Positions 33,218 to 43,402 of a DNA stretch of 54,565 nt are shown here, one piece after another; the first letter of the stretch is position 1; every line of letters begins with the position of its first letter. The position numbers and the translations under genes are program-made. The DNA comes from Gillisia limnaea DSM 15749 (GTDB lineage Bacteria > Bacteroidota > Bacteroidia > Flavobacteriales > Flavobacteriaceae). Location: contig NZ_JH594606.1 of the NCBI RefSeq assembly GCF_000243235.1, positions 247,995-302,559 of the forward strand, given 5' to 3'. Under the pieces are notes generated by a model that was not told the DNA's origin, made no database searches, and saw only the letters and a list, made by a program, of their open reading frames with translations.

Positions 33218-34090
33218 TTAGTGGTTTATATAGGTTGAGTCCGGCTTAAATAAGATTTTATCTCCCAAAACCTTTTGGGAAATTATATTCATCGCATAAT
33301 CACTTAACTGAAATATCCTTGGATACCCTCCGGTTGTTTGACAATCGCGCATTAATATAATCAAGCTTCCTGAAGGAGTTAATTGGACAGTACCCGGAAT
33401 TACAGGTCCTGTGATAATTGGACTTAGGTTATTTTCAATCGCTTCCAGAAGCTGGATTGCCATCCTGTTATTTTTTTTATCTACAGAGAATTCTGTCGAG
33501 GCAAGTAACTCCTTTTCTTTTACACTCAATAAACCATATTCGGGCCCGGGGAAAACATCTATCTCCTTTTGATATAAATATTCCGAATTTATTTTAACTG
33601 CAGAGTGCGTATCATGATATGAAAAAGAAGTGCTTTCAAAAGCCAGCTTCATACCTCTTGTCAATTTTGAAAAATCTGTAATTCCTTCATACCAGCTTTT
33701 ACTTTTAAGACTTTCAGAAGTTTTAAATCCACCGTTAATGGAAAGATATGCCCGGCAGCCAGATTTTCTTTTCCCAAAGGAAAGTATATCTCCGGCATTA
33801 ATCAAATGTATAGTATTATTGGAAACGGAAATTTTGTTTATTTCAGGAGAAAGATCAGCTCCTGTGATCACAATTTTTGCAGAAGCATTAAATTGCAGTT
33901 TTGGACCCATCTGGGTAATTTCAAGCACAGCCGAATCAACCGGATTATTCAAAATAATGCTCCCCATTTTGGCAGCATATTTATCCATATTTCCACTCAG
34001 GGGAACACCATATTTCAAAAATCCATAACGCCCCAAATCCTGAATTGTAGAAAATAAACCCGGCTGTAAAACTTCAATTTCAGACTTCAT
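33218..34090 (-). CDS. pxpC: 5-oxoprolinase subunit C (carboxyltransferase-like, KipA family)
   Basis: The 290-residue protein is the partner of PxpB in ATP-dependent opening of 5-oxoproline (pyroglutamate) to glutamate. The N-terminal VLQPGLFSTIQDLGRYGFLKYGVPLSG is represented by its core SGNMDKYAAKMGSIILNNP, typical of biotin-dependent carboxyltransferase-like proteins. IVITGADLSPEIN, GCRAYLSINGGF and the ILMRDCQTTGGYPRIFQL block near the C-terminus are also diagnostic. It overlaps pxpB by 11 bases, as expected for subunits made together. It ends the pxp operon. Confidence 0.92.
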   Translation of the reverse strand: MKSEIEVLQPGLFSTIQDLGRYGFLKYGVPLSGNMDKYAAKMGSIILNNPVDSAVLEITQMGPKLQFNASAKIVITGADLSPEINKISVSNNTIHLINAGDILSFGKRKSGCRAYLSINGGFKTSESLKSKSWYEGITDFSKLTRGMKLAFESTSFSYHDTHSAVKINSEYLYQKEIDVFPGPEYGLLSVKEKELLASTEFSVDKKNNRMAIQLLEAIENNLSPIITGPVIPGTVQLTPSGSLIILMRDCQTTGGYPRIFQLSDYAMNIISQKVLGDKILFKPDSTYINH

Positions 34091-34814
34091 AATTTTCCTT
34101 TTTTAAATGAAAATTACCCAGGCTTATTTCTTCTGAAATTTCATCAAACTCCTTTCGTGATATACTATAAAATTTCACTTTATCACCAGCCAATAATTCG
34201 CATGGAGGCTCGGTGTTTTTATCAAAGAAATCAACCGGGGAATTGCCTATAATTTGCCATCCACCGGGACTGGATTTCGGGTAGATTCCTGTCTGGTTTT
34301 CACCTATTCCAACAGCACCTTTCTCAACCTTCATTCTGGGCTGTTCCTTACGGGAAATCTGAAGCGCTTTATCCAGCCCTCCCAGGTATAAAAATCCGGG
34401 TAAGAATCCAATAAAATATACGGTATAAACAGGCTGTGTATGAAGGTGTATTATTTTTAAAACAGAGCACTTCTTTTGATTGGCTAAATATTCCAGATCC
34501 AATCCAAAGTCAAGATCATAGCATACCGGAATATGGTAAATTAAGGAGTTAACTTTTTTTGGTATATTCGTCGTATACACAAGCTCTTTTACAATCAAAA
34601 CCTCACTATAGACATCCTCTATATCTGAATTATAATAAATTAATAATGAGTTATATGTGTTAATCACTTCAACCTTTAATTCAATATAATATTCTTCTAT
34701 CACTGTTTTGAAAAAAAGAATTTTCTCCAGTAGTTTTTCATTGATCTCAGGCTCAAATTCAATCAAAATTGCCCACTCCCCCATCACTTTTACTTCTGGA
34801 AATTCCTTTTTCAT
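34080..34814 (-). CDS. pxpB: 5-oxoprolinase subunit B (KipI family)
   Basis: The 244-residue subunit has a variable N-terminal half and the conserved C-terminal catalytic half: HTQPVYTVYFIGFLPGFLYLG (core IGFLPGFLYLGGLD), AVGIGENQTGIYPKSSPGGW and the GNSPVDFFD block. Family members form a complex with PxpA and PxpC. The Bacillus homologue KipI inhibits a kinase, but in this three-gene setting oxoprolinase is the supported role. The start overlaps the pxpA stop by 4 bases. Confidence 0.92.
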   Translation of the reverse strand: MKKEFPEVKVMGEWAILIEFEPEINEKLLEKILFFKTVIEEYYIELKVEVINTYNSLLIYYNSDIEDVYSEVLIVKELVYTTNIPKKVNSLIYHIPVCYDLDFGLDLEYLANQKKCSVLKIIHLHTQPVYTVYFIGFLPGFLYLGGLDKALQISRKEQPRMKVEKGAVGIGENQTGIYPKSSPGGWQIIGNSPVDFFDKNTEPPCELLAGDKVKFYSISRKEFDEISEEISLGNFHLKKENYEV

Positions 34815-35548
34815 GAACGTAAAATTTGGATGTTTTTCTTCTTGAATCTCTGCTGCAAATATTTCAATATTTCCACCGCATTTGGTGTGTCACTATGAAG
34901 GCAAAACGTGGATGCAAAACAATGTATATTCTTTTGGTTTTCACAGCGTATTTTTCCTTCGTTAAACATCAAAAAAAGATGTTGAAAAACAGCCTCTTTT
35001 TTAGTGATCAATGCATTTGGTTTATCACGGGAAAGCAGTTGGTAATTCTGTTGATAATTCCGGTCTGCAAAGGCTTCAAAAACGACTTCAATTTTCCCCT
35101 CTGCAAGACGGGAAATCACCGAATTTTGGGGTGCATAAATCGGGAATTTATCTTCAAATTCCAGGATAGAATCTATAACAATCTGAGCGATTTTTTCATC
35201 GATAGAAGCATCATTATAAAGAGCTCCATGTGGTTTGATATGGGTAAGTTTTCCGCCTTCCGCTTCTGCAATTTGTTTCAAACTTAAAATTTGAGCAACC
35301 AGACTTTGTTGCAAATTTTCGGGAGTCATCTCAAGGGTTTTTCTTCCGAAGTTTTCCTTATCGGGATACGACGGATGCGCTCCCATTTCCACATTATTTT
35401 CCATGGCAAGAACAACGGTATCATGCATGCTTTCCACCGTACCGGCGTGACCGCCACAGGCAATATTACAGGCCGAGATCAAGGGCATTAATTGCGCATC
35501 AAATTCTCCTCCTTCTCCAAGATCACAGTTGATATGTATATATTTCAT
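34811..35548 (-). CDS. pxpA: 5-oxoprolinase subunit A (LamB/YcsF family)
   Basis: The 245-residue protein starts MKYIHINCDLGEGGEFD, the LamB/YcsF signature (INCDLGEG with metal-binding Asp). It also has NIACGGHAG, MGAHPSYPDKENFGR, and HIKPHGALYND. It cleaves the phosphorylated oxoproline in the complex (family knowledge). The open frame continues upstream to 35632, but those 28 extra residues are translated repeat element, so the ATG at 35548 is chosen. It is preceded by the family 2 repeat and the Nramp-like gene. Confidence 0.92.
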   Translation of the reverse strand: MKYIHINCDLGEGGEFDAQLMPLISACNIACGGHAGTVESMHDTVVLAMENNVEMGAHPSYPDKENFGRKTLEMTPENLQQSLVAQILSLKQIAEAEGGKLTHIKPHGALYNDASIDEKIAQIVIDSILEFEDKFPIYAPQNSVISRLAEGKIEVVFEAFADRNYQQNYQLLSRDKPNALITKKEAVFQHLFLMFNEGKIRCENQKNIHCFASTFCLHSDTPNAVEILKYLQQRFKKKNIQILRS

Positions 35549-35558
35549 ATGTAGATGT

Positions 35559-35685
35559 TTATTGTTTTTTATTAGGCTCCCTCCCGGTAGCCCGGGAACA
35601 ATTCTCATATCTTCATCGGTGTTTGTATCCAATACCCGTTATGCTCCCCGGGGTTTTTATCGAATTCCTTTTATGCTCATTTCAT
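35559..35685 (-). repeat. Intercistronic repeat, family 2, copy before pxpA
   Basis: The minus strand begins ATGAAATGAGCATAA and contains a tandem duplication of a unit of about 32 bases: GAGCATAA, GG-ATT-GATA, AAAC-CCG occurs twice. It continues CAAACACCGATGAAGATAT-GAATT as in the leuA-leuC copy, then a TTCCCGG-GCTA-CCGGGAG hairpin, GGGAGCCTAA and the AATAAAAAACAATA tail. The hairpin resembles that of family 1 copies A and B. The element fills the Nramp-pxpA spacer. Confidence 0.6.
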
Positions 35686-35695
35686 AATACGATTT

Positions 35696-36919
35696 TTAAA
35701 AGCCCTCTAAAACGGTATAAATAGATTTCGCCCCAAGAAAGATGGTGATCCCAATTATGAGAATCCCCAAAATATTTTGCCTCAGTGTATTGCGATATTC
35801 CCCCATAACCGAAGACCGGTTAACAATCCAGAATAGAAATATTGCAATTACAGGCAATAACAAACCATTGGCGATTTGAGCAAACTGTATTATTTCAACA
35901 GGTTTTAACTGAAGGGAAGAGAAAAACACTCCCATTATCAGGATTGCAGCCCAAACCGATTTAAATTTAAGGGATTTTAATCCTTTTTCCCAACCCAGGC
36001 AACCTTTTACCACATAAGCAGCTGCCAATGGAGCTGTGATGGAAGAAGTAATCCCGGCGGCCAATAAACCTACCGCGATAAACAGGGTAGCATATTCCCC
36101 AAATAAAGGTTTTAGTCCCAGGGCCAGGTCTGCAGCAGAAGTAACATCATCTAAATTGGGAACCGCAGCTGTTATCACAATGGCCATAGAAACCAGTCCT
36201 CCCAGTATAATAGCGATGCCGAGTTCTCTTCTGGCAATTTTAAGGTCGGAAGGTAACTTCCATTTCTCACCAACAAGAGAAGCGTGCAAAAATAAATTGT
36301 AAGGCACCACGGTGGTTCCTACAAGTGCGATTACCGTTAAAATACCTGCAGATCCGGTTGTTGGTATAAACAATCCCTTTAAAACCTGAAAAAAATCCGG
36401 TTTGGTAAGAAATGCGGTAATAAGAAATGAAATACTCATCAATCCAACCAGGCCAATAAAAACCCGCTCCAGGATTTTATAATTCCCAATTGCAAGCAAA
36501 GCAAATGCGATTCCACCAACAATAACACTCCATAAATTCAGCGTGAAATTACCTAATTCCAGGGTTAAGGGAGTAGTGATTGCAGTTATTCCCAAAACTG
36601 CACCTGTAATATTTCCCGCCTCATAAGCGGCGTTGCCTATTACAATTGCAGAAAAAATAAGAATAATAGCAAGAACTCTTAGCGTCGGGTTTTTTATTTC
36701 TTCCCGAATGCATTCACTTAAACCCTTTTGCGCTATAATCCCAAGCCTTGCGGCCATTTCCTGCAGAATCACACAGGCTATTACCGAAAGTAATAATGCC
36801 CATAAAAGGGCATATTGAAAAGTAACCCCTGCAAGCGTGCAAACAGTAACCGTTCCCGGGCCAATAAATGCGGCCGAAACCAATACGCCCGGACCTACAT
36901 TTTTTAACCAGTTTTTCAC
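35696..36919 (-). CDS. Nramp-family transporter lacking the canonical metal-site motifs
   Basis: This 407-residue inner-membrane protein has about 11 helices with the LeuT-type fold of Nramp proteins (VVPYNLFLHASLVGEKW, helix 6, and the amphipathic repeats). Canonical metal transporters have Asp-Pro-Gly-Asn in helix 1 and Met-Pro-His in helix 6. Here these read Gly20-Pro21-Gly22-Thr23 and Val205-Pro206-Tyr207, so the Asp, Asn and Met metal ligands are gone. It lies directly before pxpABC, as does ycsG in the corresponding Bacillus locus, so it could import 5-oxoproline or a related substrate rather than manganese (inference). Its ATG overlaps the DUF2891 gene by 4 bases. Confidence 0.85.
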   Translation of the reverse strand: MKNWLKNVGPGVLVSAAFIGPGTVTVCTLAGVTFQYALLWALLLSVIACVILQEMAARLGIIAQKGLSECIREEIKNPTLRVLAIILIFSAIVIGNAAYEAGNITGAVLGITAITTPLTLELGNFTLNLWSVIVGGIAFALLAIGNYKILERVFIGLVGLMSISFLITAFLTKPDFFQVLKGLFIPTTGSAGILTVIALVGTTVVPYNLFLHASLVGEKWKLPSDLKIARRELGIAIILGGLVSMAIVITAAVPNLDDVTSAADLALGLKPLFGEYATLFIAVGLLAAGITSSITAPLAAAYVVKGCLGWEKGLKSLKFKSVWAAILIMGVFFSSLQLKPVEIIQFAQIANGLLLPVIAIFLFWIVNRSSVMGEYRNTLRQNILGILIIGITIFLGAKSIYTVLEGF

Positions 36920-38076
36920 TTTTTAGCTTTTGATTCCTGAAGGGCATATAAGGCAAAACTACCCAACCAGTGACCACCTTCATAGCTATCTCCTACAAGG
37001 TTTGGAAAGGAATGCTGCATATGTTTATCTGCCAGGTTTTTTAAATGAGAATAATCTTCCGGATATTTATTTGCAAGCCCGTAAAAAACCCAGGCTCTGC
37101 TAAAATTCAAACCATCCAGATGTACTAACTTTCCATCTTTCCTATCTGAAACTTCACCGGGAGTGAGTGTGAAGTCCGATTTTTTCAGCTGGGGCATAAA
37201 ATTATCCATCCAAAGTGAAAATGCGGCTTTTGGCAAAATCTTTCTCATTAGATCTATTTCCTCTAAACAAGGGGAAAGAAAATCAAAACCGCTTGGCTCC
37301 CAGGCCATTGGGCATCCTTTATCCTTTAAATAAAAATTCCTGGCACTTTCTTCTATCAGGGTCCTAAATTCTGCATTTTCTGTTGCAACCGCGTAATCAT
37401 AAGCAAAACTTAAGGCAAAAGCGGTATTCGTATGTTCCCCTACCCTTATTGGATAGTTTAGTTTAGGCAGGAATTCTGTTGTACGCTGCACGATTAAATC
37501 AGCAAGCGGTTTTATGTTTTCTGAAAGTTCTACCCCCATATCTGTATCCCAGGTATAAAGTTCTTCCGTAAGTTTTAAAAGCCAGGCCCAGCCGTAGGTA
37601 CGCTCATAATCCGTGTTGTGTTCTCCCTTAAAATAAGCAATTTCTGCTTGAATATTTTCTTTTGATAGTGAAGTTTCAAGTGCTTCCTTAATTTCTGTTG
37701 CGCGATCAAGTTTGGGGAAATGCTTCAATAATTTAACGAGGGTCCAATGTGCATGCACAGAGGAATGCCAGTCGAAACATCCGTAAAAGGCAGGATGAAG
37801 CTCTTTCGGAGATTTCAGATCTTTTTCTGAACCCAGAGTTTGTCCTAATTTATTTGGATATACTGTATTTACACAGGCCAGGGGTAATTCTGCAAGCTTA
37901 TTTGCTTCATTTAGATTAAGCTCAATGTTATCCTCATTGATAAGGTCATCAAGAGAAATATCAGATTCCATAATACTGTCGGAATTACTTTTATCTTTTT
38001 CTTCAGCTTTGTTGCGGTCTTCACCTTTACAACCAATCAATAAAATCAGGAATAGAACTAAGAGGGGTCTTTTCAT
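36916..38076 (-). CDS. DUF2891 lipoprotein
   Basis: From the start at 38076 (386 residues) the protein begins with a lipoprotein signal, MKRPLLVLFLILLIGCKGED, with lipidation Cys16. The frame open upstream to 38130 would bury the signal and is not chosen. After a Glu/Ser/Asp-rich linker comes the DUF2891 domain, recognised by LHPAFYGCFDWHSSVHAHW, YGWAWLLKLTEELY, FLSPCLEEIDLM and a C-terminal GGHWLGSFALYAL. The repeated helix pairs with Trp and His suggest an alpha/alpha toroid, as in many carbohydrate enzymes, but no activity is established. It is first in the transcript with the Nramp-like transporter and pxpABC, so a role in supplying 5-oxoproline is possible. Confidence 0.8.
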   Translation of the reverse strand: MKRPLLVLFLILLIGCKGEDRNKAEEKDKSNSDSIMESDISLDDLINEDNIELNLNEANKLAELPLACVNTVYPNKLGQTLGSEKDLKSPKELHPAFYGCFDWHSSVHAHWTLVKLLKHFPKLDRATEIKEALETSLSKENIQAEIAYFKGEHNTDYERTYGWAWLLKLTEELYTWDTDMGVELSENIKPLADLIVQRTTEFLPKLNYPIRVGEHTNTAFALSFAYDYAVATENAEFRTLIEESARNFYLKDKGCPMAWEPSGFDFLSPCLEEIDLMRKILPKAAFSLWMDNFMPQLKKSDFTLTPGEVSDRKDGKLVHLDGLNFSRAWVFYGLANKYPEDYSHLKNLADKHMQHSFPNLVGDSYEGGHWLGSFALYALQESKAKK

Positions 38077-38157
38077 TTTTGAAAAATATTTCGGAAACGG
38101 GATTAATTTTTCAAATGTATTAAAATCCAAGTTAAGGTATAGAAAAGTAAGAAATTT

Positions 38158-39696
38158 TTAACCCAACCAGCCTTCACGGTCCAAACTCCTGTATTGAATG
38201 GCCTCACTGATATGTGAACCCTGAATATTTTCTGTTTCTTCAAGGTCGGCAATGGTTCTTGCGACTTTTAATATCCTGTCATAGGCTCTTGCCGAAAGAT
38301 TTAGGCGTTCCATAGCGGTTTTTAAAAGTTGTTTTGAAGATTCTTCAAGTTGACAAAACTCCCTTATTTGTTTAACATTCATCTGGGCATTGTAATGAAC
38401 TTTCTCATTATCATCGAACCTAAGGGTTTGCACCTGCCTTGCCCTGGTAACCCGTTTTCTAATTTCGTGACTGGTTTCTCCGTTGCGTTCCTCGCTGAGT
38501 TTCTCAAAAGGTACCGGAGTAACTTCAATATGGATATCAATCCTGTCTAATAAAGGACCACTAATCCTACCTAAATAGCGCTGCATTTCGGCCGGGGAAG
38601 AAGTCATTGGAGATCCCGGGTCATTGAAAAAACCACTCGGACTCGGATTCATACTTGCAACCAACATAAAACTGGAAGGATAGGTTACGGTGAATTTCGC
38701 TCTTGAAATTGTAACTTCCCTATCTTCCAGGGGTTGTCGAAGCACCTCCAAAACTCCGCGTTTGAATTCCGGAAGCTCATCCAGGAATAGCACACCATTA
38801 TGTGACAGGGATATTTCCCCGGGCTGCGGATATGCACCTCCGCCCACAAGGGCAACGTCCGAAATAGTATGATGCGGGCTTCGGAAAGGTCTTTGAGACA
38901 TGAGGCCCACGTTTTCCTTAACCTTTCCCACTACACTATGGATTTTGGTCGTTTCCAGAGCTTCCCGAATGGTCATAGGAGGCAAAATACTGGGCAGGCG
39001 TTTGGCAAGCATGGTTTTACCGGCTCCCGGAGGTCCAATTAAAATAATATTATGCCCGCCTGCCGCGGCAATCTCCATACATCGTTTAATTGATTCCTGA
39101 CCTTTCACATCTGCAAAATCGTGCTCCAAATGTTCAAGATCATTATAGAATTCTTCCCGCACATTGATCTCTGTCCGTTCCAAAGGAACATTTTTGTCGA
39201 AAAACCGGATCACTTCGGTGATATTGCTTACCCCATAAACTTCGAGATCACTTACTATAGCTGCTTCTTTTACGTTTTGTTTGGGAAGTATAAAACCTTT
39301 AAAGCCCTCCTCTTTTGCCTTTATGGCAATAGGCAGCGCTCCTTTTATGGGCTGGAGGCTTCCATCGAGGGAGAGTTCTCCCATAATAATATATTCCCCA
39401 ATTGTGGAATGATTAATTTGACCGGAGGCGGCAAGAATTCCAAGAGCTAAAGTGAGATCGTAGGCAGAACCCTCTTTCCTGAGATCGGCCGGAGCCATAT
39501 TGATGGTGATTTTTTTACCCGGAAAATTATAGGAGTTATTTTGAAGAGCAGCCGCGATGCGGTAGCTGCTTTCCTTTATTGCACTATCCGGCAGTCCAAC
39601 AAGGTAGAATGCAATTCCGGGAACCACATTTACCTCTACGGTAATGGTTGTTGCCTCTACCCCAAAAACAGCACTCCCGTATACTTTTACAAGCAT
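38158..39696 (-). CDS. comM: YifB/ComM-family Mg-chelatase-like AAA+ ATPase
   Basis: The 512-residue cytoplasmic ATPase is a hexameric helicase that promotes branch migration during natural transformation in characterised members. The N-terminal Lon-like domain (VGLPDSAIKESSYRI), Walker A GPPGAGKTMLAKRLPS, Walker B GVLFLDELPEF, the sensor RFTVTYPSSFMLVASMNP-like KFTVTYPSSFMLVASMNP (core LVASMNP) and the C-terminal Mg-chelatase domain (LSARAYDRILKVARTIADLE) are all present. Length is typical. It is monocistronic or weakly linked to DUF2891 (81-base gap). Presence of this gene alone does not prove competence. Confidence 0.92.
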   Translation of the reverse strand: MLVKVYGSAVFGVEATTITVEVNVVPGIAFYLVGLPDSAIKESSYRIAAALQNNSYNFPGKKITINMAPADLRKEGSAYDLTLALGILAASGQINHSTIGEYIIMGELSLDGSLQPIKGALPIAIKAKEEGFKGFILPKQNVKEAAIVSDLEVYGVSNITEVIRFFDKNVPLERTEINVREEFYNDLEHLEHDFADVKGQESIKRCMEIAAAGGHNIILIGPPGAGKTMLAKRLPSILPPMTIREALETTKIHSVVGKVKENVGLMSQRPFRSPHHTISDVALVGGGAYPQPGEISLSHNGVLFLDELPEFKRGVLEVLRQPLEDREVTISRAKFTVTYPSSFMLVASMNPSPSGFFNDPGSPMTSSPAEMQRYLGRISGPLLDRIDIHIEVTPVPFEKLSEERNGETSHEIRKRVTRARQVQTLRFDDNEKVHYNAQMNVKQIREFCQLEESSKQLLKTAMERLNLSARAYDRILKVARTIADLEETENIQGSHISEAIQYRSLDREGWLG

Positions 39697-39899
39697 TTTA
39701 AATTTGATTTACTTAAATATAGTCAAATTTATTGTAAAGTGTTGATCACTAGTTTTTTTCAGAAAACACCAAAAAGAAATCTTTTGTTTCAAAGCATGAA
39801 ATTTTCTGCAAAAAAAGACCGATCTGTTTTCTGCTGAAAATCTAAAAATAAACCAGTGGGAAAAAGTGAAGGAAAATTTATCCTTTTCAGAATAAAAAA

Positions 39900-39949
39900 A
39901 ACTTTTAAAGTCATTTAAATCTGAATGTATTTAAATGACTTTAAAAGTT
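39900..39949 (-). terminator. Perfect 21-base hairpin downstream of the GlcNAc-kinase-like gene
   Basis: The arms 39900-39920 and 39929-39949 are perfectly complementary over 21 bases around an 8-base loop. On the minus strand the stem is followed by TTTTTTT, so it fits a terminator for the gene ending at 40040. It lies in the 343-base spacer 39697-40039, which otherwise has only AT-rich sequence and a CCCGAACGGG dyad near 39994. Confidence 0.65.
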
Positions 39950-40039
39950 ACTTTATAAAATCTAGAAATCTAAAAGTGAGGAAATTCCAGAATTAAGATC
40001 CTTCCCGAACGGGACGGAGGACGGATTTGCCAATAAAAT

Positions 40040-40909
40040 CTACTGGTGAGATTTAACGTTTAAAACATTTTTCCGATAATGCTCAATAAGAGCATCTATA
40101 GGTCTTCTAATAATATTTCCAATTTCAAGATGATACGGCTGGGCAACTGCCCTAATAATATCTTCGCTAAAATATGCGATAGTTCCTATAAAATGTATAG
40201 GCACATTTTGGGCTTGTTTAAAACTTAACACCCGGGAATGGATAAATTCCTGAATCCCTTCGTGCACCAACTTATAAAAATAACCGTTTCTCTCATTGCT
40301 GAAAATAAATTCAGCAAAATTTGCGAGATAGGTATTTGGATTTTCCTTTTTATAAAGATTTCGCTTTATTTCATCTGAATCCAGATTGTACTCAGATTCG
40401 AACTTTTTAGCTAGATCCGGAGGCATTCTTTTGTAATAATAATCGCGGATGAGTCTTTTTCCAAAGTAATTCCCACTGGCTTCATCCATTAGGATATATC
40501 CAAGTGAATTTACTGCCATTTCGATATTTTCACCGTCGAAATAGCAACTATTGGATCCTGTTCCTAAAATACATACTATTCCGGGCTCTGTGGTAGCTGC
40601 ATAAGCGGCAGCAACCATATCTTCTTTTACCAATACTTCAGAAGCATTGGTGAAAAAATTGGCTATAATACCCTCAAGTAATTTCCTGGGGCTTTCTGTA
40701 CCACATCCGGCGCCAAAAAAGTGAATTCGCTCCACTGTGCTTTTAACTTCCTGTAAATCTGGATTCTCCTCGATCCTTTGCTCCAGCATATTTTCAGGAA
40801 ACACGGCAGGGTTCAGTCCTTTGGTACGCGTTTTAAAAATTTGATCCCCATTATTATTCAGAAGGATCCAGTCACATTTGGTAGAACCACCATCAGCAAT
40901 TAATATCAT
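40040..40909 (-). CDS. BadF/BadG-type ATPase, N-acetylglucosamine-kinase-like
   Basis: The 289-residue protein belongs to the actin-like ATPase fold. MILIADGGSTKCDWILL is the phosphate-1 loop (DGGSTK) and CILGTGSNSC the phosphate-2 loop. GAGCGT and MDEASGNYFGKRLIRD complete the core. Homologues in Bacteroidota are annotated as N-acetylglucosamine kinases, phosphorylating a sugar released by wall or glycan turnover. The assignment to GlcNAc rests on similarity and is not proven. It is transcribed after gapA but separated by a strong terminator. Confidence 0.8.
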   Translation of the reverse strand: MILIADGGSTKCDWILLNNNGDQIFKTRTKGLNPAVFPENMLEQRIEENPDLQEVKSTVERIHFFGAGCGTESPRKLLEGIIANFFTNASEVLVKEDMVAAAYAATTEPGIVCILGTGSNSCYFDGENIEMAVNSLGYILMDEASGNYFGKRLIRDYYYKRMPPDLAKKFESEYNLDSDEIKRNLYKKENPNTYLANFAEFIFSNERNGYFYKLVHEGIQEFIHSRVLSFKQAQNVPIHFIGTIAYFSEDIIRAVAQPYHLEIGNIIRRPIDALIEHYRKNVLNVKSHQ

Positions 40910-40925
40910 CTTAAGTTCTTTAATT

Positions 40926-40981
40926 TATAAAAAAAGGCCGTTTTAATTGCAAGGTTTAAAATTGCTTTTAAAACAGCCTTT
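40926..40981 (-). terminator. Intrinsic terminator of pfkA-gapA
   Basis: On the minus strand AAAGGCTGTTTTAA and TTAAAACGGCCTTT form a 14-base stem with one T-G pair, followed by TTTTTTATAA. The wobble pair is only allowed on the minus strand, which supports the direction. It lies 26 bases after the gapA stop codon. Confidence 0.85.
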
Positions 40982-41006
40982 AAAATTTATTTATTTTTAG
41001 AATTGC

Positions 41007-43012
<2,006 letters not shown>

Positions 43013-43088
43013 TAATGTAAAAATATTCGATTTTAAGCATAAAACCTAATTTGGTCTTATACTCAAACGTTTTCGGTTAATAACTCAT

Positions 43089-43115
43089 AAAAAACACCCC
43101 ATTTAAAAGAGGTAT
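43089..43115 (-). terminator. Terminator-like hairpin in the 43013-43402 spacer
   Basis: On the minus strand ATACCTC and GGGGTGT form a 7-base stem with two G-T pairs and are followed by TTTTTT. It separates the GH13 gene ending at 43403 from pfkA. I see no gene in the rest of this 390-base spacer. Confidence 0.5.
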
Positions 43116-43402
43116 TTTCAATTATTTACAATTTGAATCACTTATTTATTAAAATTCGCACCTGGATCATTTGAGATTCGTGGTTTTTCTGACATAATAT
43201 TCTGATATAAGAAACCCTGTTTTTTTTATCTCAGTTTCTATTTTTACACTGAATTCAAATCGATTACCTGGGAGCAATCTCGTGAGTTATTTCAAAGTAT
43301 CAAATTCCGATTGAACAGCACGGGAAGACGATGGTGTTTTAAGCCCACTGGTGCGATAAAACGAAGTTAAAATCTTCGATCCATATAAGCTGTGCTCCAT
43401 TC

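Noticed and set aside
35549-35632. N-terminal extension of pxpA by 28 residues
   Set aside because: It starts with TTG and translates the family 2 repeat. The conserved protein begins at the ATG at 35548.
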